Positions 49,935 to 59,420 are shown, counted from the first letter of the stretch. The stretch: DNA of 64,000 nt from Oscillatoria sp. CS-180 (GCF_028330965.1 NZ_JAQMUB010000100.1:1-64000); one strand, 5' to 3'. Numbers and translations are program-made. Notes: a model not told the origin generated them from the letters alone.

Positions 49935-49951
49935 ATTTCATCGCTGTTTCA
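49935..49951 (+). promoter_or_regulatory. Copper-island direct-repeat box 4
   Basis: ATTTCATCGCTGTTTCA: halves 11 bp apart, 51 bp before the TIGR03943-type gene at 50003. Confidence 0.6.
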
Positions 49952-50002
49952 TATTTTCTCAGTAAGGTTTGACTTTGGTTGAATCGGATGGACTGAGTAA
50001 AT

Positions 50003-50761
50003 TTGGCTATCCTCAAACGCTATCGTTTTCCTTTCAAGCCTGCCTATTGGGATATTCTGGCGCTGTCTGCCTGGGGCATTTTGTTTATCTACTATCGGGT
50101 GACGAATCAGTTGAGACTGCTGATTCATCCTCGCTATTACTGGGCAGTAGTATTGGCAGGAGTGGTTTTGCTGGGGCTGGCGATCGCCAAAACCTTTGTG
50201 ACGGTGACGAATACAACCCCGCCTTCTAGAGGTCAACACTTTAAGACCTTGCCTGGCAACCTGAGTAGCATGTTGCTACTGGGGATCGCCATGCTGGGCC
50301 TGGTGGCCCAGATTCAACCTCTAGGCAGTCAAGCCGCCCTACAGGAGGGTTACACGGTAGTAGGATTGCCAACCCGACCGCAGGTTCAGCGCTTTACTAG
50401 TGGCGCTCGTCCTGAAGACCGAACGCTGAGCGACTGGGCCAGAACACTAGCGGTTTACCCAGAGCCCGATTCGTATGCCGGGAAGACCGTCAATGTCTCT
50501 GGATTTGTGGTGCATCCGCCAGAGCTTCCCGATAACATTTTCATGATTACGCGCTTTGTCATCCGTCACTGCGCCCTGGATGCGACCCCGGTGGGATTGC
50601 CCGTGATCTTGGAGCAGCGTCGTAGCGAATACCCTCAGGACAGTTGGCTCGCCATTCAAGGTCAGATGGAAACGCTGGAAGTGGATGGTGCTCGGCGAGT
50701 TGCGATCGCGCCCACTGCCCTCACGTCGATTCCAGAACCCGAAGACCCCTACGAGTACTGA
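50003..50761 (+). CDS. TIGR03943-family membrane protein (YcgQ-like)
   Basis: It starts at TTG 50003. Three N-terminal hydrophobic segments (YWDILALSAWGILFIYYRV, YYWAVVLAGVVLLGLAIAK, MLLLGIAMLGLVAQ) precede a soluble domain with the family's VNVSGFVVHPPELPDN and FVIRHCALDATPVGLPVI. YcgQ-type proteins usually pair with a permease (DUF318/YraQ), which is not seen here. A role in metal traffic is likely but unproven. Box 4 lies upstream and box 5 follows. Confidence 0.8.
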   Translation: MAILKRYRFPFKPAYWDILALSAWGILFIYYRVTNQLRLLIHPRYYWAVVLAGVVLLGLAIAKTFVTVTNTTPPSRGQHFKTLPGNLSSMLLLGIAMLGLVAQIQPLGSQAALQEGYTVVGLPTRPQVQRFTSGARPEDRTLSDWARTLAVYPEPDSYAGKTVNVSGFVVHPPELPDNIFMITRFVIRHCALDATPVGLPVILEQRRSEYPQDSWLAIQGQMETLEVDGARRVAIAPTALTSIPEPEDPYEY

Positions 50762-50800
50762 CCAGCCGCTATTCTTGCTCTGTTGGTGAATCTGGGGGCG

Positions 50801-50817
50801 ATTTCATCCTGGTTTCA
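50801..50817 (+). promoter_or_regulatory. Copper-island direct-repeat box 5 (RND operon)
   Basis: ATTTCATCCTGGTTTCA: halves 11 bp apart, 50 bp before the RND adaptor gene, the first gene of the pump operon. Confidence 0.65.
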
Positions 50818-50867
50818 CAATTGGCTGATAGTTTTACAGAGTCAATCTTTTACGATTACATACACCG

Positions 50868-52634
50868 ATGTCTTTGGAACCGCCATCATCTCAGACAGAT
50901 AGCCATGATTCCAGCATCGATGCTTCAGAAACTAGCTCTGAAGCGTTGTCTTTCGAGGACTCATCGCTGGAGCCGACAGGAGATGCAACCTCACGACCTG
51001 CCCATCGCAAATATGGTCGAGCGTTGTTAGGACTGGGTATTTTCGCGGCCCTCAGCGGCGGCATTCTGCTGACCACTCAATTGATTAAACCGTCTAATTC
51101 TATGGCGGGCATGGAAGGCCACGATATGTCGGGCATGTCCCATGACGACATGATGCAAGTGGATGGGGCATTCAATCCGGTACCTGTCACCGTCGAGGTA
51201 GTTCAGGCCGGAAACTTTGAGGCCGGAGTCTCTTACACCGGTTCAATCATGCCCTACCAGGAAGCGGTGGTATATCCCCGTGTGGCGGGCCAGTTAACGA
51301 ATTATTCGGTGTATCCGGGGGATCGCGTCGAAGCGGGACAGGTCTTGGCCGACTTGATTGCCGATGAGCGCTCCACGGAGCTAGCGGAAGCCAATGCTGA
51401 GGCCGATGTGACGCTGACTTCTTTGCAGGTGAGTGAGGTGGAAATCGATGAGCAACGGCAGGAGATTGCCCGTCTGCAAGCTGAGCTGGACTATTTGAAT
51501 CTGCAAAAAGATCGCTTTGCGAAACTCACTGCCGAGGGGGCGACCTCTCAGCAAGAGTATGACGCTGTGGCCACCGATGCCACTGCGAAGGAAGCCGCCC
51601 TGTCAGAAGCGAGGGCAGGACTGACGAGATTGCAAGCCCAGGTCGAGCGAGAACGAGCCAGGGTCGGACAAGCTGAAGCCAGAGTCAACACCGCTGCCGT
51701 AATGCAGGGCTACACCACATTGCAGTCACCCATTAGCGGCATCGTGCAGACTCGCATGGTTGATCCGGGTGTCGTCGTGCAGCCAGGGATGGGCGTGCTC
51801 AAAATTGGTGACTACTCGCGGGTGCGGCTCCAGGCCAACGTCGCCCAAAAAGATGCGGGCTACATCCAAGTAGGCACCCAGATTCGCGCCCAGGTACCGG
51901 GAGCCACAGATGAACCACTCACCGGCAGCGTCACCAGCATCTTTCCCCAGACCAACAATGACACCCGCACGGTAGTGGTGGAAGCCGTGATTGATAATCC
52001 CCAGGGGCGCTTGCTGTCGGGCCAGTATTTAGAAATGACGCTGCTGACAAAGAGCCAGAGCAATACCCTGTCGGTGCCTCAAGAAGCCGTAGTGGAATCC
52101 AACGGTGAGCCATCCGTGTGGGTGATGGTGGGTTCTGCCGCTGAAAGACGGACGGTAGAAACGGGGATGGTAAACGGCGATCGCATCGCCATTAACAGCG
52201 GTCTCAGCCCAGGCGATCAGGTCATCACCTCCGGCCACAGCCGTTTGACACCGGGTGCGCAAGTTGCGGTGGTCGATGATGCGGGCATGCCTGTGCCGAT
52301 GCTGGGCGATAGCAGTCAGGGGAGTGTTGAGGTGGCGATCGTCGAACCTGATCCGACCCAGGGATTTAAGCCGGGAGCGGCAGAACTCATGCTAGAAGTG
52401 CGCGACCCCGACACCCAGGAACCGTTGCCCGTTGAGGATATCGCCGTCGATGTCACCATGCCCATGCCCAACATGGCCCCGATGACCACGATGGTGCAGC
52501 TCGAACCGGCGGGACAGCCAGGACGGTTCCAGGTTAAGACTCACTTTGGTATGGCTGGGGAATGGCAAATCAAAGTTGAGGTCAACGACCCTGACTACCC
52601 AGGCCAATCCCTGGTCACTGTGCCAGTTGAGTAG
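50868..52634 (+). CDS. RND efflux periplasmic adaptor with C-terminal FixH-like domain
   Basis: One N-terminal membrane segment (ALLGLGIFAALSGGILLTTQ), then a short Met/His-rich stretch (MAGMEGHDMSGMSHDDMMQ). The HlyD/CusB-type core follows: VVYPRVAGQLTNYSVYPGDR (lipoyl half), a coiled-coil hairpin (about 180-270), TLQSPISGIVQTRMVDPG and a beta-barrel. The last 95 residues (AELMLEVRDPDTQEPLPVED, then APMTTMVQLEP) form an extra FixH/YtkA-like beta domain. The same domain occurs alone in the next gene's lipoprotein. The adaptor links the pump at 53261 to the TolC-type channel. The Met-rich stretch and context favour copper or a related metal. Confidence 0.88.
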   Translation: MSLEPPSSQTDSHDSSIDASETSSEALSFEDSSLEPTGDATSRPAHRKYGRALLGLGIFAALSGGILLTTQLIKPSNSMAGMEGHDMSGMSHDDMMQVDGAFNPVPVTVEVVQAGNFEAGVSYTGSIMPYQEAVVYPRVAGQLTNYSVYPGDRVEAGQVLADLIADERSTELAEANAEADVTLTSLQVSEVEIDEQRQEIARLQAELDYLNLQKDRFAKLTAEGATSQQEYDAVATDATAKEAALSEARAGLTRLQAQVERERARVGQAEARVNTAAVMQGYTTLQSPISGIVQTRMVDPGVVVQPGMGVLKIGDYSRVRLQANVAQKDAGYIQVGTQIRAQVPGATDEPLTGSVTSIFPQTNNDTRTVVVEAVIDNPQGRLLSGQYLEMTLLTKSQSNTLSVPQEAVVESNGEPSVWVMVGSAAERRTVETGMVNGDRIAINSGLSPGDQVITSGHSRLTPGAQVAVVDDAGMPVPMLGDSSQGSVEVAIVEPDPTQGFKPGAAELMLEVRDPDTQEPLPVEDIAVDVTMPMPNMAPMTTMVQLEPAGQPGRFQVKTHFGMAGEWQIKVEVNDPDYPGQSLVTVPVE

Positions 52635-52710
52635 TGCTAGATAGTACATGTAGTGCTACATAGCAAGTTTTTGTGTGTATTCCCTAATCAATAATGCATT
52701 CGAGGATCCT

Positions 52711-53163
52711 ATGAAAAAAGCTCTGTTTCTGATACTTCCACTCGTTTTCTTAACTGCAGCTTGTGGCAGCGCCAATCAAGCCGAGCCTGAAGCGACCGCA
52801 GACACGACGGAGGAGCCAGCTACCGAAACCACTGAGGCTCCTGCGACTGATGCAGGTGTGGCAATCGCTCTCGTTTCTCCTGAAGATGGCTCAGTTCCCA
52901 TGGGTGATGCTGAGCTGGTCTTGCAAGTCATTGACCCGGCTACGAATGAACCGGTTGAGGTCGAAGACCTACAGGTCGACCTTTCGATGGGAATGGATGG
53001 CATGGAACCGATGACTACGATGGCGATCGTCGAACCGGGAGAAGAAACGGGTCAATACAAGGTCATGACCAATATGGGCATGGAAGGGATGTGGATGATG
53101 GAGGTGACCTCTGCCGATCCGGCCATGCCTGGCGAAGCGACCTTCGAGCTCGATGTGAAATAG
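52711..53163 (+). CDS. FixH-like lipoprotein in the RND operon
   Basis: A lipoprotein signal ends in LTAACGS (lipidated Cys near residue 18), followed by a Thr/Glu linker. The domain is GDAELVLQVIDPATNEPVEV, then EPMTTMAIVEPGEETGQYKV and NMGMEGMWMMEVTS. The domain matches the C-terminal domain of the adaptor gene just upstream. It is rich in Met, which could bind Cu(I). ATG 52711 is used, since the in-frame start at 52675 lacks support. It may deliver metal to the adaptor or pump. Confidence 0.8.
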   Translation: MKKALFLILPLVFLTAACGSANQAEPEATADTTEEPATETTEAPATDAGVAIALVSPEDGSVPMGDAELVLQVIDPATNEPVEVEDLQVDLSMGMDGMEPMTTMAIVEPGEETGQYKVMTNMGMEGMWMMEVTSADPAMPGEATFELDVK

Positions 53164-53183
53164 CCATCTTGGCAAATGGCTTG

Positions 53184-53212
53184 GGGGACATAAGGCTTTG
53201 TGTCCCTCTTTC
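53184..53212 (+). terminator. Possible terminator or attenuator before the RND pump
   Basis: GGGACA (53185-53190) pairs with TGTCCC (53201-53206) across a 10-nt loop, followed by TCTTTC. A 6-bp stem, so weak. It would reduce pump expression relative to the adaptor and lipoprotein. Confidence 0.4.
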
Positions 53213-53260
53213 GCGTATTTGGAATACCTGCTTTATCGACTCTAAGCACATTGGTCTTTA

Positions 53261-56200
53261 TTGATGAAAAGCTTCCTTACCCAATGGTCCATCAAGCATC
53301 CAGTTGTCGTTGCGGCTCTGTACATCGCCGTGCTGGTACTGTCGCTGCTGACCCTGTTTCTCCTGCCAGTGCGGATGATGCCCTACGTGGAAAGTCCACT
53401 GGTCTCCATCGTCACCATGGCACCGGGCTCCTCGCCCACAGAGGTAGAAACCTACATCAGCAAGCCGATTGAGCAGCGGATGACGGTGCTAGATGGGGTA
53501 AGATTCATTCGCTCTAGCTCTCAGCAGGATATGTCTCTGGTGACGATTCAGTTTGCCTGGGGGGGAGACATCGACGACGCCGTGCAGTCGGTACAAAGCG
53601 TGATGACGGCGGCGGAGGGGGACATTGAGCTGGATGGCTTCAATTCCCGTTCCTACTGGGTGTTGCCGATCGACCCGCTGAACCGTCCGGTGCTGACCCT
53701 GGCGCTGCAAGGAGAAGGTTGGGATCCGGTGCAGCTGCGGGAGTTTGCCGATAACACGCTGGTCGATCGCCTCACCCAGGTACCCAATGTGCAGGCGGTG
53801 TCGATCTTTGGGGGGTATCGGCGACAGCTCCAGGTGGTGGTGGATCGACAGCAGCTAGCAGCTTATGGCCTATCGATTTTGCAGGTGCGCGATGCGATCG
53901 ATGCCAACAACGTCAGCCAAGGCGCGGGGGTCTTGACCCAGGGCGATTCCGAAATTCTGGTGCGGGCCGATAAGCGAGCGCTCAGTGCCGCCGACGTGAT
54001 GGACTACCCCATCCTGGAGCAGGAGGGGCAGGTAGTCTATGTCCGCGATGTGGCGACCGTGAAAGACACCTTTGAGGAACGGCGCAGCGGCTACCGCTAC
54101 AACGGCGAGGCGGCGCTGGCCGTCAACGTCATTCAGAAGCCGGATTCCAGTTCGCCCAAGGTGATCAAGCAGGTGCGGGCCGAGTTAGAGAAGATTCAAG
54201 CAGAAAATCCCGGTCTCAGCTTTGAGGAAGCCTACGACAACTCTTATCTGGTCAACATCATCCTCGACAGCACCTTTCAAGAACTGCTGATCAGCGTACT
54301 GCTGGCAGGCATCGTGATTCTGATCTTTTTGGAAGACTTTCGGGCCACGGCGATCATTATGATCTCCATCCCCACGTCCCTGGCTCTCTCCACCCTGCCC
54401 TTCATTCCCATCGAGATGTCCCTCAACTCGTCCACTCTGATTGGCATGATGATGGCGATCGGGAAGCTGGTGGATGACTCGATTATCGTGATTGACTCGA
54501 TTGATCAGAAGCTGCGAGCGGGCTTTCGCCCGATGCAGGCCGCTATCAAGGGCACCGGAGAAGTTTTCCTCGCCAGTGCGGCAGCGAGTTGCGTGATGAT
54601 TGCGGCGCTGCTGCCGACCATTTTGGCGGGCGGGCTGACCGGACTGATGTTTGTGGGCATCGTCTGGCCCATGGTGTTCGCCTTCATCGCCTCGCTAATT
54701 GTCTCGGTGACGCTGATTCCGCTGATTGCTGCCTTTGTGCTGAAACCACCTCAGGAGCGACGACAACGACAAACCTGGCTGCAATGGTTGACCACGCCAG
54801 TGCGGGTGGGCTTCCAGAAACTGGAACAGGGCTACGGCTGGCTGCTCGATCGCTGCATGAATAATCGGGAAATTACGCTGGCGATCGCAGGGTCTGCCAT
54901 CGTCCTCGCCATTGCCATTTACCCCTTCGTGCCGCAAGAAATGATGCCCCTGGGTGATTCCGGCCAGTTCATGGCCTCTCTGGAGATGGAGGCCGGTACC
55001 TCCTTCGCGAAAACGGATGAGAGCGTTTACCAGCTAGAACAACTCCTACTCGCCCAACCCGATATTGCCAAAGTCTCTGCCCAAACCGGCTTTGAGCTGA
55101 CCCGTAACAGTACCTATTTCACCGGCTACAGCATGGGCAGCGTCAACTCAGCATCGCTGATTGTCACCCTGGAGGATGAGCGGCAGCGGGATATCTGGGA
55201 AATCATGGACAGCGTGGAAGCCGAGGCCCGTCGCACCATTCCCGGTCTGCGCCGCATTGGCCTCAAGGAGATGGGTGTAGACGTCATGGCCACCTCCGCC
55301 GCCCCCATCCAGCTGGCGGTTTATGGGGAAGACCTGGATGTATTGCACCGTCTCGCAGAGGGTGTCCTCCGCATTGCCGAAGATACCCCCGGTCTGGTGA
55401 TGGCCCAGACCAGTTCGGCGCTGACTCAACCGGAATATCAGCTAACGGTCGATCGCCGCCGAGCGGAAGAACTGGGTCTGGACGTGCGGATGGTGGCGCA
55501 GCAGGCCCGCTATGCCCTGAACGGTGGCTTTACCCAGCGCTACTACAACCGCCCGAACCTGCGGCAGAACTCGATTTTGGTGCGCTATGAGGAAGCTGAT
55601 CGGAGCACCCTCGACAACCTAGCCGGTACCTACATTACAACGCCGATGGGACAACAGGTGCCGCTCAACACCGTTGCCACCCTGGAACGTCAAAGCGGCC
55701 CCACCCTGATTGAGCACGTCAACGGCAAGCGGGTAGTGTACGTCAACGGCTATTACCGCAAGGGTGGCCCGGCGTCGATGGATCTGTCGATGGCGATCGC
55801 CATGCGGGCAGGACAAGAACTCAACTTTCCCCCCGGCTACGGCGTTGACTCCATGGGCGACATGACCGACATGATGATTGAGTTTGATCGCCTGCTCAAG
55901 GGGTTGCTAGTATCGCTGATTCTGATCTACTTGATTCTGGTGATTCAGTTCGGCTCCTTCATCCATCCCCTGGTGATGATGATTTCGGTGCCGCTGCAAT
56001 TGGTCGGCGTTTTTGGCGGGTTGATTTTGGCCCAGCAGACCCTGTCCAGCGTCTCAATTCTGGGCATCGTGATTCTCTCAGGGCTATCGCTCTCCGCGGC
56101 CATTCTGCTGCTAGAGCTAATTTTGGCGAAACGAGCTGAAGGGGTACCTCGGGATGTCGCGATTCGGATGGCTGGCCCAGTGCGGCTGAAAGCGATCACC

Positions 56201-56437
56201 ATGACCACCCTCACTACCGTGATTGTCATCGTGCGGCTAGCCTTTTTCCCGGAAATCGGCATGGATGCCTACTCACCCATTGCCACTGTGATTTTGGGCG
56301 GACTACTGCTCTCCACGCTACTGACGTTGGTGGTGGTGCCAGTGGTCTATTCCTTCATCGACGACGCGACAGCATGGCTGAAGCAGCGTGGGCGGCGACG
56401 GACTCCGAAAAAGCTGGAACCTATCATTGGTAAGTAG
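53261..56437 (+). CDS. RND-family efflux pump
   Basis: A 1058-residue RND permease with the usual two repeats, each with one helix, a large periplasmic loop and five or more helices. The N-terminus is FLTQWSIKHPVVVAALYIAV, and the proton-relay Asp pair in TM4 is GKLVDDSIIVIDSI (D405, D406). It has the second-half MSVPLQLVGVFGG-type helix (IHPLVMMISVPLQLVGVFGG). The DD motif is of AcrB/HAE type and unlike the DA pattern of CusA/CzcA. The substrate is therefore uncertain: metal is suggested by neighbours, not by the pump itself. It has no dedicated TolC gene next to it; the one at 38022 is the best partner. Confidence 0.9.
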   Translation: MMKSFLTQWSIKHPVVVAALYIAVLVLSLLTLFLLPVRMMPYVESPLVSIVTMAPGSSPTEVETYISKPIEQRMTVLDGVRFIRSSSQQDMSLVTIQFAWGGDIDDAVQSVQSVMTAAEGDIELDGFNSRSYWVLPIDPLNRPVLTLALQGEGWDPVQLREFADNTLVDRLTQVPNVQAVSIFGGYRRQLQVVVDRQQLAAYGLSILQVRDAIDANNVSQGAGVLTQGDSEILVRADKRALSAADVMDYPILEQEGQVVYVRDVATVKDTFEERRSGYRYNGEAALAVNVIQKPDSSSPKVIKQVRAELEKIQAENPGLSFEEAYDNSYLVNIILDSTFQELLISVLLAGIVILIFLEDFRATAIIMISIPTSLALSTLPFIPIEMSLNSSTLIGMMMAIGKLVDDSIIVIDSIDQKLRAGFRPMQAAIKGTGEVFLASAAASCVMIAALLPTILAGGLTGLMFVGIVWPMVFAFIASLIVSVTLIPLIAAFVLKPPQERRQRQTWLQWLTTPVRVGFQKLEQGYGWLLDRCMNNREITLAIAGSAIVLAIAIYPFVPQEMMPLGDSGQFMASLEMEAGTSFAKTDESVYQLEQLLLAQPDIAKVSAQTGFELTRNSTYFTGYSMGSVNSASLIVTLEDERQRDIWEIMDSVEAEARRTIPGLRRIGLKEMGVDVMATSAAPIQLAVYGEDLDVLHRLAEGVLRIAEDTPGLVMAQTSSALTQPEYQLTVDRRRAEELGLDVRMVAQQARYALNGGFTQRYYNRPNLRQNSILVRYEEADRSTLDNLAGTYITTPMGQQVPLNTVATLERQSGPTLIEHVNGKRVVYVNGYYRKGGPASMDLSMAIAMRAGQELNFPPGYGVDSMGDMTDMMIEFDRLLKGLLVSLILIYLILVIQFGSFIHPLVMMISVPLQLVGVFGGLILAQQTLSSVSILGIVILSGLSLSAAILLLELILAKRAEGVPRDVAIRMAGPVRLKAITMTTLTTVIVIVRLAFFPEIGMDAYSPIATVILGGLLLSTLLTLVVVPVVYSFIDDATAWLKQRGRRRTPKKLEPIIGK

Positions 56438-56451
56438 TCGGTGTCGTTTCT

Positions 56452-57141
56452 ATGCGGATTCTGTTGGTTGAAGATGAGCCCGATCTGGGTAAAGCCATCA
56501 AGCGTACCCTGACCCAGGAAGCCTACGTGGTGGACTGGGTGCAGTCGGGGGATGAGGCGTTGTCCCACTTAGAGTACGATTTGTCACTCTACACTGTAGC
56601 GATATTTGACTGGATGCTGCCGGGGAAGTCGGGGATTGAATTGTGTCAGTGGCTTCGATCCAACCACCATGCCCTACCCGTCCTCATGCTCACTGCTAAA
56701 GACCAAATTGAAGACCGCATTACTGGTTTAGATGCCGGTGCTGATGATTATCTCGTCAAGCCCTTTAGCACGGCAGAATTGTTGGCCCGACTGCGTGCTC
56801 TACAGCGACGATCTCCCGAACTGAAACCTAGTAAGCTACAGGTGGGGCCACTCACGCTGGATTGCGATCGCCGCATCGCTTTTCTAACCTCCGGAGACAC
56901 CGAACAGCAGATTGAATTGACACAAAAAGAGTTCCAGCTGCTGCGATATTTTATGGAGCACCCGAACCAAGTTCTGACTCGTGAGCAGGTGCTTAATCAG
57001 CTTTGGGAATTTGGCAGTGAACCGAGTAGCAATGTTGTAGCTGCCCAAATGCGGCTATTGCGACGCAAACTAGCTCATTATGGCTGCGAAGACTTTATTG
57101 AGACCGTCTATGGCATGGGATACCGCCTCAGCACCCCATAA
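56452..57141 (+). CDS. OmpR-family response regulator (CopR/RppA-like)
   Basis: A receiver (MRILLVEDEPDLGKAIKRTL, phospho-acceptor D53 in AIFDWMLPG, Lys in YLVKPFS) joined to a winged helix (ELTQKEFQLLRYFMEHP, then VAAQMRLLRRKL and ETVYGMGYRLSTP). It overlaps the following kinase gene, so the two form a two-component pair. OmpR-type dimers bind direct repeats 11 bp apart, which is exactly the geometry of the six island boxes. It is therefore the best candidate for the regulon's activator. It follows the pump by 14 bp. Confidence 0.92.
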   Translation: MRILLVEDEPDLGKAIKRTLTQEAYVVDWVQSGDEALSHLEYDLSLYTVAIFDWMLPGKSGIELCQWLRSNHHALPVLMLTAKDQIEDRITGLDAGADDYLVKPFSTAELLARLRALQRRSPELKPSKLQVGPLTLDCDRRIAFLTSGDTEQQIELTQKEFQLLRYFMEHPNQVLTREQVLNQLWEFGSEPSSNVVAAQMRLLRRKLAHYGCEDFIETVYGMGYRLSTP

Positions 57142-58495
57142 ATTGTTTCGCCGCAGTCGCTGGCAGCTCACTGTCTGGTACACGGGGGTGATGACGGTGG
57201 TGCTGGGAATAAGTGGATTTTGCGTATACGAAGCGATCGCCCATGCCCACCGCGTCACGGCTGACCGCGAACTCAAATCTGTTGCAGAAACCATTCACAG
57301 CGCATTAGAGAAGACGCTCGCCGTTGATCAGCCGATTGATGAAGTCTCGCCCAATTTGTTACCCAATTTATGCGTGGCTGGCGAAGGCTGTCTGGTTCCT
57401 TTTGAGCGTTCTCGCGGCCATCATGGCGAGACCCTGTATCGAGGAAGTTATTACATTCGGGTGCTCGACCCGACCGGTGAATTGATGGCAACTGCTGGAA
57501 ATTACCCGACGGGCCTACCTGTGACCAGTACTGACCCCGCTTGGCAGAACTTGAAGGACGAGGCGGGCAATGAGTATCGACAAATCGCGATACCGATAAA
57601 GACTTCAAGCGGTGATGTCCTACTTGCAACTCTGCTGGTGGGGCGCTCCTTCGATGACTTTGCTCACTACTTGGCAACAATTCGGTGGATAATTCTGCTG
57701 AGTTTGCCAATCACAATGGGGCTGATTGCGATCGCGAGTTGGTGGCTAGCGGGGCTGGCTCTCAAACCAGTACGGCTTTCCTATCAAAAGATTCAACAGT
57801 TCACTGCCGATGCTGCCCACGAACTGCGCACGCCACTGACGGCCACGCAGGCCACCACAGAATCGGTGATGCGTCTGCCGAAAATTTCCGATGCTGAAGC
57901 CCGTGAAATGCTGCAGGTCATTACCCGTCAAAATCATCGCTTGGCCAATCTCGTGAGCGATTTGCTGCTACTGTCTCGGTTGGATATCCAAACTCCACCG
58001 GCTAAAACACATTGCTGCTTGCAGGATATTCTCAGCGATATTGAGGAAGAACTAGCGGCATTAGCGATCGCTAACAACGTTTACCTCATTCTTGACCAAC
58101 CAAAAACTCCTGCGATCATCGTCATGGGCAACGAAGAACACCTCTATCGGTTGGTGTTCAACATCGTCAGCAATGCCCTCCAGCACACACCGGCAGGCGG
58201 AAAAGTAAGCATCCGGCTGCAGCAGGCAGTCCGCAAGACGTTTCCTGAAGGCGAAAAAAATCAAGCGTTGGTGACGGTTGAAGATACTGGAGTCGGCATT
58301 GCACCAGAGGACCAGATCAAAATCTTCGATCGCTTCTACCGAGTCGAAAAGGATCGTTCCCGCCAGAGCGGTGGCTCAGGATTGGGACTGTCGATTGCGC
58401 TGGCGATCGCCCAGGCCCACGGCGGCAATATTCAGGTTCAGAGCAAGCTTGGCCAAGGCAGCGTTTTCACCATTAGCTTACCAATCTCAATCTGA
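57110..58495 (+). CDS. Sensor histidine kinase of the pair
   Basis: Two membrane segments (about 18-45 and 190-215 of this frame) flank a periplasmic sensor loop of about 145 residues. HAMP is short or absent. The H-box is DAAHELRTPLTATQA (phosphorylated His near residue 237), followed by N-box NIVSNALQHTP and G-box GVGIAPED...GGSGLGLSIALAI. The start at 57110 overlaps the regulator gene; 57080 is possible. It would sense periplasmic metal or redox state, but the sensor loop has no obvious metal motif beyond two Cys (LCVAGEGCLVP). Confidence 0.9.
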   Translation: MAWDTASAPHKLFRRSRWQLTVWYTGVMTVVLGISGFCVYEAIAHAHRVTADRELKSVAETIHSALEKTLAVDQPIDEVSPNLLPNLCVAGEGCLVPFERSRGHHGETLYRGSYYIRVLDPTGELMATAGNYPTGLPVTSTDPAWQNLKDEAGNEYRQIAIPIKTSSGDVLLATLLVGRSFDDFAHYLATIRWIILLSLPITMGLIAIASWWLAGLALKPVRLSYQKIQQFTADAAHELRTPLTATQATTESVMRLPKISDAEAREMLQVITRQNHRLANLVSDLLLLSRLDIQTPPAKTHCCLQDILSDIEEELAALAIANNVYLILDQPKTPAIIVMGNEEHLYRLVFNIVSNALQHTPAGGKVSIRLQQAVRKTFPEGEKNQALVTVEDTGVGIAPEDQIKIFDRFYRVEKDRSRQSGGSGLGLSIALAIAQAHGGNIQVQSKLGQGSVFTISLPISI

Positions 58496-58541
58496 CGGAC
58501 TCAACAAAATTCATCAGAAATCGATCAATAGCAAGCTCTCA

Positions 58542-58558
58542 ATTTCATTATGATTTCA
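58542..58558 (+). promoter_or_regulatory. Copper-island direct-repeat box 6
   Basis: ATTTCATTATGATTTCA: ATTTCA halves 11 bp apart, about 90 bp before the orphan regulator. It shows that this second regulator is probably under control of the two-component pair. Confidence 0.6.
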
Positions 58559-58648
58559 TCACATCCGCTTAACCTAGGTAGAGAGCAGGCACAAAGCATT
58601 TTGTGAAGCGATTTGTAAACTGCTCTACTGATTATGGGAGTAGACAAA

Positions 58649-59353
58649 ATGGACACTGAAATTTTGGTGATTTCTCATGATGAGAAAATGCGGCAGCTCA
58701 TGCAGATAGAGCTCGAGGTAGAAGGCTACAGTGTCATCGCAGAAGCTGACACCACTTCCGGCTTCATAACTGTGCGTAAAACCCAACCAAAGCTACTGAT
58801 TTTAGATGAAGCAGCACCAGGCTTATCATCAATTGAAGTTTGCCGTCGTTTACAGACTACAAATCCTCATCTCAAAATCATCCTTGTTGTTGACAGTGAG
58901 AGAGTAAAAGTTTCTGACTGGATGGCTGATGATTATATATTCAAGCCATTGAACCTGACTGAGCTTCTACTGAGGGTCAGGCTGAAAATGCGTTGGGAAT
59001 TAACTGAAAAGGCCAATATTCTCAGGTTCGAAGACCTGTCTCTATGCTTAACAAGTCATGAGGTTTATCGTGGCGATCATCGGATTGAATTAACGCCTAA
59101 AGAATTCGACCTACTGAGTTATCTATTGCGCCATCCCAAGCAGGTTATAGAGCAAAGCCGCTTGCTTGAAACTATTTGGGATTATGAATTTTTAAGCGGT
59201 TCAAACGTACTCCATGTGTGCATTAGCAGTCTTCGAAATAAGCTAGAATCAGCCGGGGATCCTCGTCTAATTCAAACTGTTAGAGGGGTTGGTTACGTAC
59301 TTAGGAAGTCTGTCTCATATTGTTCTCTTGTAGAGTATTGCGAGTCAGCCTGA
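58649..59353 (+). CDS. Orphan OmpR-family response regulator
   Basis: Receiver (EILVISHDEKMRQLMQIELE, acceptor Asp in LLILDEAAPG, Lys in YIFKPLNL) plus winged helix (ELTPKEFDLLSYLLRHP, then VLHVCISSLRNKLESA and RLIQTVRGVGYVLRK). ATG 58649 is chosen because GGGAG lies 8 nt upstream; 58634 is also in frame. No kinase lies next to it after the pair upstream. Box 6 precedes it, so it may form a second tier in the island's regulation. Confidence 0.85.
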   Translation: MDTEILVISHDEKMRQLMQIELEVEGYSVIAEADTTSGFITVRKTQPKLLILDEAAPGLSSIEVCRRLQTTNPHLKIILVVDSERVKVSDWMADDYIFKPLNLTELLLRVRLKMRWELTEKANILRFEDLSLCLTSHEVYRGDHRIELTPKEFDLLSYLLRHPKQVIEQSRLLETIWDYEFLSGSNVLHVCISSLRNKLESAGDPRLIQTVRGVGYVLRKSVSYCSLVEYCESA

Positions 59354-59420
59354 TAATATTCTCGCCAAGGTACAAAGATAATAAGACTTTTAATCGAGGT
59401 CTATGAAGCTCATTATGTAT

